From Sepiola atlantica (taxonomy: Eukaryota > Mollusca > Cephalopoda > Sepiida > Sepiolidae): 64,000 bases of DNA. The position numbers were made by a program, and so were the translations under genes. The stretch's first letter is position 1, and the number at the start of each line of letters is the position of its first letter. Below the pieces are notes generated by a model. That model searched no databases and was not told the DNA's origin. It was given only the letters and a program-made list of their open reading frames with translations. The stretch covers positions 14,400,939-14,464,938 of the forward strand of contig OY744553.1 in NCBI GenBank assembly GCA_963556195.1, written 5' to 3'. This document shows, one piece after another, positions 35,601 to 39,463 of the stretch.

Positions 35601-37836
35601 GTCATTAAAACAAATTGATCCCCCTGCATTTTGTCATTGAAACAATTTGATCCCCCCTCTTCATTTTGTCATGGAAACAATTTGATCCCCCCTGCATTTT
35701 GTCATTGAAACAATTTGATCCCCCCCTCTTCATTTTATCATTGAAACCATTTGATCCCCCTCTTCATTTTGTCATTGAAACCATTTGATTCCCCCCTCTT
35801 CATTTTGTCATTGAAACAATTTGATCCCCCCCCTCTTCATTTTGTTATTGAAACAATTTGATCCCCCCTCTTCATTTTGTCATTGAAACAATTTGATCCC
35901 CCCTCTTCATTTTGTCATTGAAGCAATTTGATCCCCCCTCTTCATTTTGTCATTGAAACAATTTCATCCTCCCCTCTTCATTTTGTCATTGAAGCAATTT
36001 GATCCCCCCCATCTTCATTTTGTCATTGAAACAATTTCATCCTCCCCTCTTCATTTTGTCATTGAAGCAATTTGATCCCCCATCTTCATTTTGTCATTGA
36101 AACAATTTGATTCCCCCCATCTTCATTTTGTCATTGAAACAATTTCATTCCCCCCATCTTCATTTTGTCATTGAAACAATTTGATCACTCCTCTTCATTT
36201 TGTCATTGAAACAATTTGATCCCCCCTCTTCATTTTGTCATTGAAACAATTTGATCCCCCCCCCTCTTCATTTTGTCATTGAAACAATTTGATCCCCCCT
36301 CTTCATTTTGTCATTGAAACAATTTCATCCCCCCTCTTCATTTTGTCATTGAACCCATTTGATCCCCCCTCTTCATTTTGTCATTGAAACAATTTGATTC
36401 CCCCATCTTCATTTTGTCATTGAAACAATTTCATTCCCCCTCTTCATTTTGTCATTGAAACAATTTGATCCCCCCTCTTCATTTTGTCATTGAAACAATT
36501 TGATCCCCCCTCTTCATTTTGTCATTGAAATAATTTGATCACTCCTCTTCATTTTGTCATTGAAACAATTTGATTCCCCCTCTTCATTTTGTCATTGAAA
36601 CAATTTCATCCCCCCTCTTCATTTTGTCATTGAACCCATTTGATCCCCCCCTCTTCATTTTGTCATTGAAACAATTTGATCCCCCCCCTCTTCATTTGGT
36701 CATTGAAACAATTTGATCCCCCTGCATTTTGTCGTTCAAAAACTTGATCCCTTCTCTGCATTTTTTTCATTAAAACAAACTGATCCCCCCCTGCATTTTG
36801 TCATTCAAACAATTTAATTCAACCCGCACCCCCGCATTTTGTCATTAAAACAAATTGACCCCCCCCCCCCGCATTTTGTCATTAAAACAAATTGACCCCC
36901 CCCCCCCCCCCCCGCATTTTGTCATTCAAACAATTTGATCCCTCTCCTTCATTTTGTCATTTAAACAATTTTGATTCAACAAAATCAACAGCTTTTGCCT
37001 ATTGATTCTCGTATTCAGCGTGCTAGTGTGATTGCAAGAATTAGGAATGGATGCAGTAACTTCAGGAAACTTCTGCTATTACTAATCAGCAGAGTGTTAC
37101 CACTGTCGACCAAGGGAAGTCTATCGGGCATGTGTACACAGTGTGATGATATATGGAAGTGAAACCTGGCCAGTGAGAGTTGAGGACATGCGTTTCATGG
37201 AGAGAAATGGTCTGAGAATTATATGATCGATGTGTAATGTGAGTCTTAAAGACAGGCTTAGTTTTGATGACCTCAGAGGAAGATTAAATCTGCTCACTAT
37301 AGATGTGTGCGGAACAGGAGACTTCGATGGTATGGTCTCATTGAAAGAATGGATGAGAGTTCTTGGGTTAGTAGATGTAGAGCATTTGAGATAACAGGTT
37401 CGGTTCACAGGGGAAGGCTAAGGAAAACAGTGATAAAAATGGACCTGAGGGATAAATGAAGATCTGGGATAGGTTACTTTGAAAGTCAATTTCTAACGCA
37501 TGCCAGCATGTAAAACGGACGTTAAACCGTTTATGATGATGATTCAATTTTAAAATTCTTCTGATATATATTTTAATATAAAGGCAAAAGAATTATTAGC
37601 AAAATATTAATTTGTTAAATTGTTTTTCTAAGATGGAGGTTGCTTAGCAGATGATAATAATAAAAAAAAAAAAGTTAAATGTTTTCATCTTCCTTTTTTG
37701 ACTATTGCAAAATGTTTCTAAAATCCCCTTTTTTCTATTTCTTTTTTTTTTTTTTTAGTTGTGCCATTGTCGACGAGCAAAAGAAGAAAAGCTGAACCAA
37801 ATCATAGTGGCCAGTGGCTATTATCCACTTTTGTAA
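1704..37836 (+). CDS. VPS37A: VPS37A, ESCRT-I subunit (10 exons, 5'-partial)
   Basis: Gene-level entry; the span includes introns. Ten exons (1704-1778, 7267-7381, 12901-12983, 18413-18638, 23659-23720, 26599-26726, 27758-27816, 31608-31770, 35072-35121, 37759-37836) join into one open frame of 345 residues plus stop. Every internal boundary is AG/GT and all phases fit. The product aligns along its length with animal VPS37A: the DVEY and LPPQFPQEKP motifs and the MHSxLG helix of the N-terminal UEV-like domain (residues ~1-91), a Pro/Thr/Asn-rich linker (~92-166), the GYKMPDLP motif, and the Mod(r) domain (~187-345) with IAEDFLEGK and CHCRRAKEEKL. VPS37A acts with TSG101 and VPS28 in ESCRT-I on endosomes, sorting ubiquitinated cargo. 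The start codon and about 50 N-terminal residues are outside the window. No frameshift or internal stop was found, so the gene looks functional. Identification is from remembered family motifs, not a database search. Confidence 0.95.
1855..2045. repeat. Two ~65-bp direct repeats
   Basis: The words GCCTTCTTTT and CTGAATTTCTGAGACCAGGT recur about 120 bp apart in pyrimidine-rich intron sequence. Confidence 0.55.
2192..2662 (+). repeat. Dispersed repeat, GGGATGTGAG family, copy 1
   Basis: Begins GGGATGTGAGTTCTCTGC, passes through an AAATCGCTAGA motif and CTGAAAATGTTAATTTTGCC, and ends near TTTTTGCCATTGGCTACGTAC. The same order recurs at 15515, 22246, 29099 and, reversed, at 56500-56835. No coding capacity is seen, so it is probably a non-autonomous element. 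The stretch 2663-2904 holds nothing I recognise. Confidence 0.75.
2905..3245 (+). pseudogene. LINE reverse-transcriptase C-terminal fragment
   Basis: The frame from 2911 includes PWVQWKTLNRK and, after in-frame stops, MARLGYKSDPTICEC with ENHTMQHCL. This matches the 'W..LNRLRTG...WG....C.CG...QTMxH' tail common to many LINE reverse transcriptases. Stops at 3112 and beyond mark it as dead. Confidence 0.65.
3353..3812 (+). pseudogene. LINE 3' end fragment with poly(A)
   Basis: Translates to KRVANLTGPSL, LQSLSHRRNVTSLCLFYKYF and NGLCSDELAALVPP, then breaks by frameshift. This is the thumb and C-terminal region of a CR1/jockey-type reverse transcriptase. It ends in a poly(A) tract near 3812. A minus-strand copy of the same 3' end is at 52930-53195, and a relative is at 23204-23510. 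Confidence 0.75.
4215..4802. mobile_element. Non-autonomous hAT-like element (588 bp)
   Basis: Starts CAGGGACGGGCAACCTTTT and ends with the inverted counterpart GGAGGTTTTCCGCCCCTG, with GGGCCGG-rich subterminal repeats. It is flanked by near-identical 8-bp duplications, ATCTAAGG at 4207-4214 and ATGTAAGG at 4803-4810. CAG-type ends and 8-bp duplications are hAT hallmarks. No transposase is present. Confidence 0.8.
4811..6135. other. Intronic stretch without recognised features
   Basis: Apart from a (CT)n tract at about 5056-5082, no coding, RNA or mobile-element signal was recognised. It lies in the first VPS37A intron of the window. Confidence 0.4.
6138..7030 (-). pseudogene. LINE fragment: zinc knuckle, RT thumb, (GAT)n tail
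   Basis: On the minus strand, from about 7023, a Cys-rich segment (YPCAVCLKG, HCSGWVHKRCSGIKG, CFRCTG) precedes FCYLGDVLSSGGG, CVRSVLLYGSET, MVRWICLVRPEQ, LRWLGHIERSDGW and GRPKLTWEDVVKRD. This is the C-terminal part of a widespread metazoan LINE reverse transcriptase. The Trp codon after YGSET has become TAG, and the frame breaks again near the end. A (GAT)n tail follows at 6138-6171. The element is 5'-truncated. Confidence 0.85.
7267..7381 (+). CDS. VPS37A: VPS37A exon, LPPQFPQEKP core
   Basis: The exon sits between TTTTTCTAG and GTAAGTA. It completes a split Val codon and encodes SLPPQFPQEKPVVTV, then a segment ending PSLIN. LPPQFPQEKP is the most conserved N-terminal motif of VPS37A. It starts in phase 2 and ends in phase 0, so it fits both neighbouring exons. 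Confidence 0.95.
7630..8537. repeat. ~140-bp direct duplication bracketing an insertion
   Basis: 7630-7770 and 8399-8537 are almost identical (AATGCTTCTGACAAAGG through AATCTTCCAAATATATCC). Between them lie a poly(T) tract, two ~90-bp repeats containing GATTCGGCATTAAATAACCC (about 7959-8050 and 8090-8180) and a minus-strand tRNA-derived SINE. The parent sequence is part of a wider dispersed repeat also seen at 26811-27553 and 32140-32360. Confidence 0.8.
8181..8398 (-). mobile_element. tRNA-derived SINE, copy 1
   Basis: On the minus strand it starts GGGAGGTGACGGTGGTTAAG, with an A-box-like TGGTTAAGTGG and a B-box-like AGTTCGAATCC, and ends with CACGAGAGAAGAAG. It is the same family as the dimer at 52027-52489. 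Confidence 0.8.
8738..8990 (-). mobile_element. U2-headed SINE, diverged partial copy 2
   Basis: The minus strand carries the body motifs (GGAAGTCCACCCTTCCAGG, GGCGCCCCTACTGTGG, AATGCCGACGGAGCTGCCC) at lower identity. The U2 head is not recognisable. Confidence 0.65.
9158..9192 (+). ncRNA. Hammerhead-like motif (weak)
   Basis: CTGATGAG at 9163 is followed by TCTT-GGTT-AAGG, which can pair as stem II, and by GAAAC at 9184. The first stem II pair is mismatched and stems I and III are poor. A decayed ribozyme or a chance match are both possible. Confidence 0.3.
9236..9280. repeat. (TA)n microsatellite
   Basis: Nearly pure TA dinucleotides. Confidence 0.9.
9520..10062 (+). mobile_element. Helitron-like 3' end
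   Basis: Ends with CAGGCAACGCCAGATACCG followed by CTGCTAAT. This resembles the short GC hairpin plus CTRRT terminus of Helitrons with two stem changes. Two internal copies of AATTGAAAGTATATTC-like sequence precede it (9523-9590, 9963-10024). No Rep/helicase is present. The left boundary is uncertain. Confidence 0.45.
10100..10345 (+). repeat. Dispersed repeat related to 13150-13520 and 24340-24520
   Basis: Shares the order CAATCGCCGCCGACCCCCAA, TGTGCCATGG, TCATCTTTTGGTCTTGGC and GGTTTACAAGTA with diverged copies near 13190 and 24370. Its nature is unknown. The stretch 10346-10936 has short A runs and no other signal. Confidence 0.5.
10952..11285 (+). mobile_element. U2-headed SINE, copy 3, with 15-bp target duplication
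   Basis: Starts within the U2-like head (TTTTTGGCTAAGATCAAAG, then TGTAGTATCTGTTCC) and runs through the body to GAGAGGAGTAAATCAA. TACTCATCTTATTTT occurs at 10937-10951 and again at 11286-11300. That is a perfect 15-bp duplication, typical of LINE-driven retrotransposition. Confidence 0.9.
11301..12030. other. AT-rich intron stretch
   Basis: A short internal repetition of AAAAATGGCAC words lies at 11555-11615. Nothing else was recognised. Confidence 0.4.
12031..12374 (+). mobile_element. U2-headed SINE, copy 4 (first of a tandem pair)
   Basis: Has one of the fullest heads: CTCGGCCTTTTGGCTAAG then ATCAAAGTGTAGTATCTG. Apart from one extra A this follows U2 snRNA from about nt 8 to 46. It ends in GTTAAATAA directly against the next copy. 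Confidence 0.9.
12375..12741 (+). mobile_element. U2-headed SINE, copy 5 (second of a tandem pair)
   Basis: Starts CGGCCTTTTGGTCAAGATC immediately after copy 4 in the same orientation and ends in GAGGAAGTAAATAATA. The body is complete apart from a short deletion near 12583. Confidence 0.9.
12901..12983 (+). CDS. VPS37A: VPS37A exon, end of UEV-like domain
   Basis: The acceptor is TCTTTTTCAG and the donor GTAAGT. The exon encodes FSMHSSLGEVIQSIIEEF followed by SKNPPILVP. This parallels the human MHSDLGKIIQSLLDEF and NPPVL segment. It starts in phase 0 and ends with two bases of a Phe codon. Confidence 0.95.
13075..13165 (+). repeat. GGGATGTGAG family, truncated copy
   Basis: Only the first ~90 bp of the family are present (GGGATGTGAATTCTCTGC, then GTTAGAGCC and GAGTTCTCCACTTT). 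The next ~350 bp resemble the dispersed repeat at 10100-10345. Confidence 0.6.
13709..13965 (-). mobile_element. U2-headed SINE, copy 6 (no head)
   Basis: The minus strand carries the body from CTTCAGACCTTGATTCTGCC to the TGTGTCACATCTTACTGC 3' part. The U2-like head is missing, as expected of 5' truncation. Confidence 0.8.
13980..14215 (+). pseudogene. Possible retroelement RT C-terminal fragment
   Basis: An open frame without ATG reads PHKFIEVAIQRTSKLNRQ, then QTPKFLCLTYDRSIL. It loosely follows the 'a..R..LL...PlvlTYnp' pattern after the catalytic core of Penelope/DIRS-type reverse transcriptases. Identity is low. Confidence 0.35.
14260..14773. mobile_element. Foldback element, ~200-bp inverted arms (copy A)
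   Basis: The left arm starts GGTGCTCCTGGATAAGCCGT and its counterpart ends at 14773. The arms include CCGAATCTGCTGTAACTTTGG and its partner, with a poly(A) run in the right arm. It is homologous to 57389-58004, which keeps an 8-bp duplication. No duplication is clear here. No protein is encoded. Confidence 0.85.
14774..15514. other. Intron stretch without recognised features
   Basis: The open frames here have no family match that I recognise and no splice-site support. Confidence 0.35.
15515..16098 (+). repeat. GGGATGTGAG family, copy 3
   Basis: Lacks the first ~20 bp but keeps AAATCGCTAGAGCC, the CTTATTTTTTCGTCGCTATT segment, CTGAAAATATTAATTTTG and the CTATTGGCTATTTACAT end. Confidence 0.75.
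16799..16885. mobile_element. Possible Tc1/mariner-type terminal repeat
   Basis: AGTGGAATCTCGGTTTTCGA followed by ACATAATTCGTTGTG resembles ends of Tc1/mariner-derived MITEs. It contains an internal inverted GGTTTTCGAA/TTTGAAAACC pair. The other end was not found. Confidence 0.35.
17425..18180. repeat. Direct repeats CCCATATAACTAAAAGTTT and GGCCAAAATGTGGAGGCAAT
   Basis: Two nested duplications. CATATAACTAAAAGTTT through AAATTTGGGATAT occurs at 17431 and 18099. ACTTGGCCAAAATGT through GCGCCCCCAG occurs at 17616 and 17777. The second copy of the first repeat leads straight into the 29-bp minisatellite. Confidence 0.7.
18150..18356. repeat. 29-bp minisatellite, ~7 copies
   Basis: The unit is TGGTATTTGACCTTTGGATA followed by TTGACCTTG. 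Copies are almost identical. The array ends 56 bp before the acceptor of the 18413 VPS37A exon. The reading frames on both strands are repeat translations only. Confidence 0.95.
18413..18638 (+). CDS. VPS37A: VPS37A exon, Pro/Thr/Asn-rich linker
   Basis: The acceptor is TATCTTTCAG and the donor GTAAAT. The 226-nt exon completes the split Phe codon and encodes 75 further residues rich in Pro, Thr, Asn and Ser. This is the expected position of the disordered linker between the UEV-like and Mod(r) domains, which is poorly conserved between phyla. Assignment rests on position, phase and composition rather than residue identity. A 29-bp minisatellite ends about 56 bp upstream of the acceptor. Confidence 0.85.
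18846..18892 (-). repeat. Isolated U2 snRNA-like head
   Basis: The minus strand reads TGGCTAGGAACAAAGTGTAG then TATCTGTTCTGATGC, matching the U2 5' region including the branch-site-recognition GTAGTA. No SINE body follows. Confidence 0.6.
19029..19320. repeat. Inverted-repeat family shared with 45462-45736 (copy A)
   Basis: 19029-19212 is a diverged reverse complement of 45545-45736 (GCTGTTCAGCGGCCGTAT, CTTACTCACTGTAC, AACAGCGATTCGTTCACTAA). A stem-loop, GGATGATTATAAAAATTATT with its partner, follows at 19225-19285. Confidence 0.7.
19558..19870 (+). mobile_element. tRNA-like SINE plus CTGAAGA/CGAAACG hairpin module
   Basis: A tRNA-like start (GTGGTGTAACGGATATCAG as A box region, GGTTCAATCCTC as B box) is followed by a body with CTGAAGAAGGTCGGAGGTTA, CATCAGCCGAAACGTTGTGAG and CCAAGATGAGAATAGTAGTC. 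The same combination recurs at 61790-62110. Confidence 0.6.
20085..20162 (-). repeat. tRNA-like SINE head
   Basis: The minus strand reads CATGACATAATGGTAAGAGTG (A box) and AGAGTTCAATCCTCGGTCG (B box). It is 77 bp long and its fold is too degraded to be a working tRNA. Confidence 0.5.
20915..21185. repeat. 18-bp minisatellite, ~15 copies
   Basis: The unit is GACTGACAAAAAAATTGT with alternation of CTGAC/CGGAC and TTGT/TTAT. Because 18 is a multiple of 3, long frames (IVTDKK, FLSVTI) run through it and are not genes. Confidence 0.95.
21308..21465. repeat. 13-bp minisatellite, 12 copies
   Basis: Perfect tandem TACTATTTGTTTG. The high uniformity suggests recent expansion. The stretch 21466-22245 holds nothing else I recognise. 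Confidence 0.97.
22246..22690 (+). repeat. GGGATGTGAG family, copy 4
   Basis: Full arrangement from GGGATGTGAGTTAGCCAC to TTTTGCCATTGGCTACTCAC. A U2-headed SINE sits at its right end. Confidence 0.8.
22691..23076 (+). mobile_element. U2-headed SINE, copy 8, with 9-bp target duplication
   Basis: Head TTTTGGCCTTTTGGCTAAG then ATCAAAGTGTAGTATCTG, full body, and tail GAGGAGGTAAATAAATACTT. ACATCCCTT occurs at 22682-22690 and 23077-23085. This is a good reference copy of about 386 bp. Confidence 0.92.
23204..23510 (-). pseudogene. LINE reverse-transcriptase C-terminal fragment
   Basis: The minus strand reads LFYKYYHGMCSLDLSDLF, LLPRYDKSSYSSSFFPRTA, SLWNSLSTDCFPPTYSL and LFKTKVNRHL. FPRTxxLWNSLP followed by FKxxVNRHL is the end of many CR1/jockey-type reverse transcriptases. 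The frame is open over 80 residues but lacks the catalytic region. Confidence 0.8.
23659..23720 (+). CDS. VPS37A: VPS37A exon, GYKMPDLP motif
   Basis: The acceptor is TCTTGTACAG and the donor GTAAGT. The exon encodes FFSGYKMPDLPASFPSLKNK. Human VPS37A has GYKMPDVPDAFPEL at the matching place, just before the Mod(r) domain. It runs from phase 0 to phase 2. Confidence 0.95.
24230..24560 (+). repeat. Dispersed repeat A with LINE RT piece (copy at 28075)
   Basis: MEVLLVKLETWRKAMESKGL near 24265 matches the 'KLexWkxxMExKGL' motif of LINE reverse transcriptases. It runs into non-coding sequence (TCCCGGCCAACTGCCTTCCC, TTCTTATTCTGGCTGTGTTG). The same junction occurs at 28075-28370, so LINE and non-LINE parts were already fused when copied. 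A (GT)n tract lies at 24548-24573. Confidence 0.7.
24595..24835 (+). repeat. Continuation of duplicated repeat A
   Basis: GGGTCTCTACTTCTGAGC through CATCTGCTCAAACA is shared with 28393-28545. GGGTTTCTGACCCTGTG is itself repeated at 24149 and 24773. Confidence 0.7.
24840..26598. other. AT-rich intron stretch
   Basis: Mostly AT-rich with long T runs. Two copies of GGCATTAAATGA/GGCATTACATGACC through GATATGCCGTTAAAA/GCCGTAAAACAAAA lie at 26322 and 26476, a dispersed motif also at 7994, 8121 and 32865 (reverse). No gene apart from the VPS37A exon that follows. Confidence 0.5.
26599..26726 (+). CDS. VPS37A: VPS37A exon, start of Mod(r) domain
   Basis: The acceptor is TCTCTGCAG and the donor GTAATC. 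It encodes S-ITELNELMNDDDKLFEM and then a charged helical stretch ending in NLA. It matches the LTDMNEQEEVLLEQF region of the human protein and should form the first long helix of the ESCRT-I stalk. It runs from phase 2 to phase 1. Confidence 0.92.
26811..27553. mobile_element. Foldback element with ~130-bp inverted arms
   Basis: The left arm (ATGGAAATAGCTCCAGACAA, GGCATGAAGCCACTTGATGT) pairs with the right arm (ACATCAAGTGGTTTCATGCC, TTGTCTGGAGCAATTTCCAT). It fills most of the 1031-bp intron between exons 26599-26726 and 27758-27816. Single-arm relatives are at 23155-23207 and 32290-32352. Confidence 0.8.
27758..27816 (+). CDS. VPS37A: VPS37A exon, Mod(r) helix
   Basis: The acceptor is TTTTTTGCAG and the donor GTCAGT. 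It encodes EENLKKRPLTEQLKKSLLRK with the first Glu split across the intron. It corresponds to the LARKNLLLEPSLEAKR part of the human Mod(r) helix. The preceding intron (1031 bp) is the shortest of the gene and is almost wholly a foldback element. Confidence 0.92.
27990..28075 (+). pseudogene. LINE RT fragment
   Basis: TGTAATGTGAGTCTTAAAGA and the following GACCTCAGAAGAAGATTAAA are homologous to the LINE at 37220-37300. The sequence reads as CNVSLKDRL before a stop. Confidence 0.65.
28075..28550 (+). repeat. Dispersed repeat A, second copy
   Basis: Diverged duplicate of 24260-24830 lacking some internal words. It reads MEVLLVKLETSRKTMEIKGL at its start. Confidence 0.75.
29099..30760 (+). repeat. 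GGGATGTGAG family copy with internal ~57-bp array
   Basis: Starts GGGATGTAAGTACTCTGCC at 29100 and ends with TGCCATTGGTTG near 30750. Within it, 29210-30215 holds about 18 tandem units of TTTCTGACAAATCGCTAGAG followed by CCTTACCTCCTTATTTTTTA and AATAAGAAAAAACTGA. This segment is single-copy in the other family members. Confidence 0.92.
30780..31560. repeat. Inverted and direct ~200-bp repeats in intron
   Basis: TTAAATTGTTAGGTGAAA, GCATAAATACCGTTTTTTAA, GAATTATCTCCCCTTTTAAC and ACTCTTCTAAAATGAAAATG recur at 30870-31105 and 31290-31505. An inverted part lies between them at 31110-31260. Confidence 0.6.
31608..31770 (+). CDS. VPS37A: VPS37A exon, Mod(r) core
   Basis: The acceptor is TTTTTTGCAG and the donor GTACTC, the least canonical donor of the gene. 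It encodes 54 residues beginning LDELEVLQNEFEEE and ending SEQIAEDFLE. IAEDFLEG is nearly invariant in VPS37A. It runs from phase 0 to phase 1. Confidence 0.95.
31930..32360 (+). repeat. Dispersed repeat (arm family of 26811-27553)
   Basis: Contains TTTCTGACAAAGGGGGAAGA and the CTCCTTACATCAAGTAGC/TTCATGCCTTGTCTGG end. Confidence 0.6.
32860..32930 (-). repeat. GATATGCCGTAAAACAAA dispersed motif
   Basis: Reverse-complement copy of the motif found at 7994, 8121 and 26476. Probably the 3' end of an unidentified element. Confidence 0.5.
33115..33512. repeat. ~57-bp polypurine minisatellite, ~7 copies
   Basis: The unit is GAGACAGATACAGACATAGG then TAGATAGAGAGGGGGAGAGA and AAGAAAGAGAAGCAAA. Unit lengths differ by small indels. 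The strand is almost purely purine over long runs. Frames on the minus strand are repeat translations. Confidence 0.95.
33523..33822 (-). pseudogene. Retroelement C-terminal fragment
   Basis: The minus-strand frame contains DHFVFQPISVETSGMLGPET, KFFQDIGRRV and FQRISLAIVRGNAMSV. Pattern 'F.P.avET.G..G.ea...i.dlGrR' with 'l.QRiSlAiqRGNa.s' is familiar from C-termini of reverse-transcriptase proteins in invertebrate genomes. The N-terminal part is missing. Confidence 0.6.
34360..34570 (+). pseudogene. Possible LINE 3' fragment
   Basis: A broken frame reads FSVRVSRPWNSLRRR and then, shifted, SRFKVA. The 'F...aprlWNsLP...FK..lK' pattern is typical of LINE ends, but the match is short. Confidence 0.3.
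35072..35121 (+). CDS. VPS37A: VPS37A exon, Mod(r) domain
   Basis: The acceptor is TTCTTTCAG and the donor GTAAGT. It encodes GKIDIEEFKHKFMEERT, matching human GKMEIDDFLSSFMEKRT. It ends in phase 0. The following intron is dominated by a C-rich minisatellite. Confidence 0.95.
35270..36960. repeat. ~34-bp C-rich minisatellite, roughly 48 copies
   Basis: The unit is CATTTTGTCATTGAAACAAT followed by TTGATCCCCCCTCTT. Runs of C vary from 4 to over 16. Flanking units (35290-35450, 36730-36960) are more diverged. It occupies about 1.7 kb of the 2.6-kb intron before the last VPS37A exon. The complementary strand has regularly spaced G runs. Confidence 0.97.
36990..37550 (+). pseudogene. LINE RT C-terminal fragment with GAT-type tail
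   Basis: Reads DSRIQRASVIARIRNGCSNF, then with frameshifts SVMIYGSETWPVRVEDMRFM, MCNVSLKDRLSFDDLRGRLN and RRGRLRKTVIKMDLRDK. It ends with AAACGGACGTTAAACCG then TTTATGATGATGATT. This tail resembles one I associate with cephalopod and other molluscan LINEs, a recollection rather than a search result. Confidence 0.8.
37759..37836 (+). CDS. VPS37A: VPS37A terminal exon
   Basis: A long T tract ending in TAG forms the acceptor. The exon encodes LCHCRRAKEEKLNQII followed by VASGYYPLL and a TAA stop. CHCRRAKEEKLQQAI is the conserved C-terminal signature of VPS37A, so this is the natural end of the protein. Confidence 0.96.
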   Translation: MCHCRRAKEEKLNQIIVASGYYPLL

Positions 37837-38100
37837 AAAAAAGAAGAAAAAAAAAAGGCAAAAAACAAACAACAAAATAAAAGAAAAATGAAACGGGGCG
37901 AGGGGGGAAAAAGAAAGAGACTTGCTCATTTCCCCAGAGAGATATTACGTTCTCCCAACAACAGCAACAACAAAAACTTACAGGACGGAAACGGCTGAAG
38001 TTCCGATTGCTTGACCAATAAACGATGATATAATCAAACCAAAAAATGAAATAAAACTCAGTTTTTTTTTTTTTGTTAAAAATAAAAAAGAGTATGACAC
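37837..38100 (+). other. VPS37A: VPS37A 3' UTR with polyadenylation signals
   Basis: The purine-rich sequence after the stop holds AATAAA at about 37876, 38017, 38050 and 38081. The signal at 38017 sits outside the surrounding A-rich tracts and is the cleanest candidate. The exact cleavage site cannot be fixed from sequence alone. Confidence 0.5.
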
Positions 38101-38369
38101 AAGTTTGCGTTAACTTTATTTGATTGGCAAGAAAATCAAACAATTAAAGAAGGTATAACCCCCTTCCCAGTTAAATAGTGGGACCCTCCACAAAAATTAC
38201 CACCCATGAAATTGTTAATAAAATTCAATCCTTTCCTCAATATAAATTTTAGTCTATACCTGACTTGTCCACCAAGTTTCAGTTATAAATGTCCAACAGG
38301 CTTTGTTTTATCACCATTCAATGCTATGCTCCAAATGTTCACCCCTGTGCTTTTGATTACTACTAAGCA

Positions 38370-38645
38370 CTACTTAATGACCGTTAAGAGTTTTGGGGCA
38401 GACGAAGAAGAGGTGACGTCATGAAGGATGAACCATGGTTTCAACTGGATAGGGCAACTCCCCACACTTCAAATGGCTCAATGAAATGACTGCGGGGACA
38501 CTTTGATGATCGTCTCATCAGTAAGAGGTGTAATCCTGAATGGGCTTCATACTCACCGGACCATACCCCCCTATTTTTATCTATGGGTTTATCTCAAAGA
38601 TAATGTCTATCAAGACAATTTCCAGAATATTCCTGAACTCGTGCA
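38370..38645 (+). pseudogene. Tc1/mariner-type transposase fragment 1
   Basis: Broken frames read MKDEPWFQLDRATPHTSN, HFDDRLIS, YSPDHTP and VYLKDNVYQDNFQNIPEL. This follows the Tc1/mariner-superfamily pattern WFQQDGAxPH, RSPDLTPxDFFLWGxLK. Stops and frameshifts are present. A truncated tRNA-derived SINE follows directly. Confidence 0.75.
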
Positions 38646-38752
38646 TTCATGTCACACGAATCAAATGATTCGATTGTTGGCATTGGTTTCCCCGATATAT
38701 TTCTAGTCAGAATTCTTTCTATAAAAAAAATCGGCTACTTACGTGAAGGTGA
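38646..38752 (-). mobile_element. Truncated tRNA-derived SINE
   Basis: CACGAATCAAATGATTCGA, TTGGCATTGGTTTCCCCGAT and TCTAGTCAGAATTCTTTCT match the 3' part of the SINE at 8181-8398. The tRNA-like part is replaced by the 30-bp minisatellite. Confidence 0.7.
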
Positions 38753-39463
38753 CGCATCTGGTTACAACAAATATGACCGTGACGCATCTGGTTACAACAA
38801 ATATGGCCGTGACGCATCTGGTTACAACAAATATGACCGTGACGCATCTGGTTACAACAAATATGACCGTGACGCATCTGGTTACAACAAATATGACCGT
38901 GACGCATCTGGTTACAACAAATATGACCGTGACGCATCTGGTTACAACAAATATGACCGTGACGCATCTGGTTACGACAAATATGACCGTGACGCATCTG
39001 GTTACGACAAATATGACCGTGACGCATCTGGTTACAACAAATATGACCGTGACGCATCTGGTTACAACAAATATGACCGTGACGCATCTGGTTACAACAA
39101 ATATGACCGTGACGCATCTGGTTGCAACAAATATGACCGTGACGCATCTGGTTGCAACAAATATGACCGTGACGCATATGGTTACAACAAATATGACCGT
39201 GACGCATATGGTTACAACAAATATGACCGTGACGCATCTGGTTACAACAAATATGACCATGACGCATATGGTTACAACAAATATGACCGTGACGCATCTG
39301 GTTACAACAAATATGACCATGACGCATCTGGTTACAACAAATATGACCGTGACGCATCTGGTTACAACAAATATGACCGTGACGCATATGGTTACAACAA
39401 ATATGACCGTGACGCATCTGGTTACAACAAATATGACCGTGACGCATATGGTTACAACAAATA
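38748..39463. repeat. 30-bp minisatellite, ~24 copies
   Basis: The unit is GACGCATCTGGTTACAACAA then ATATGACCGT, with a few single-base variants. All frames without a stop in the unit remain open, giving 245-285-codon frames on both strands. None is credible as a gene. Confidence 0.97.
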
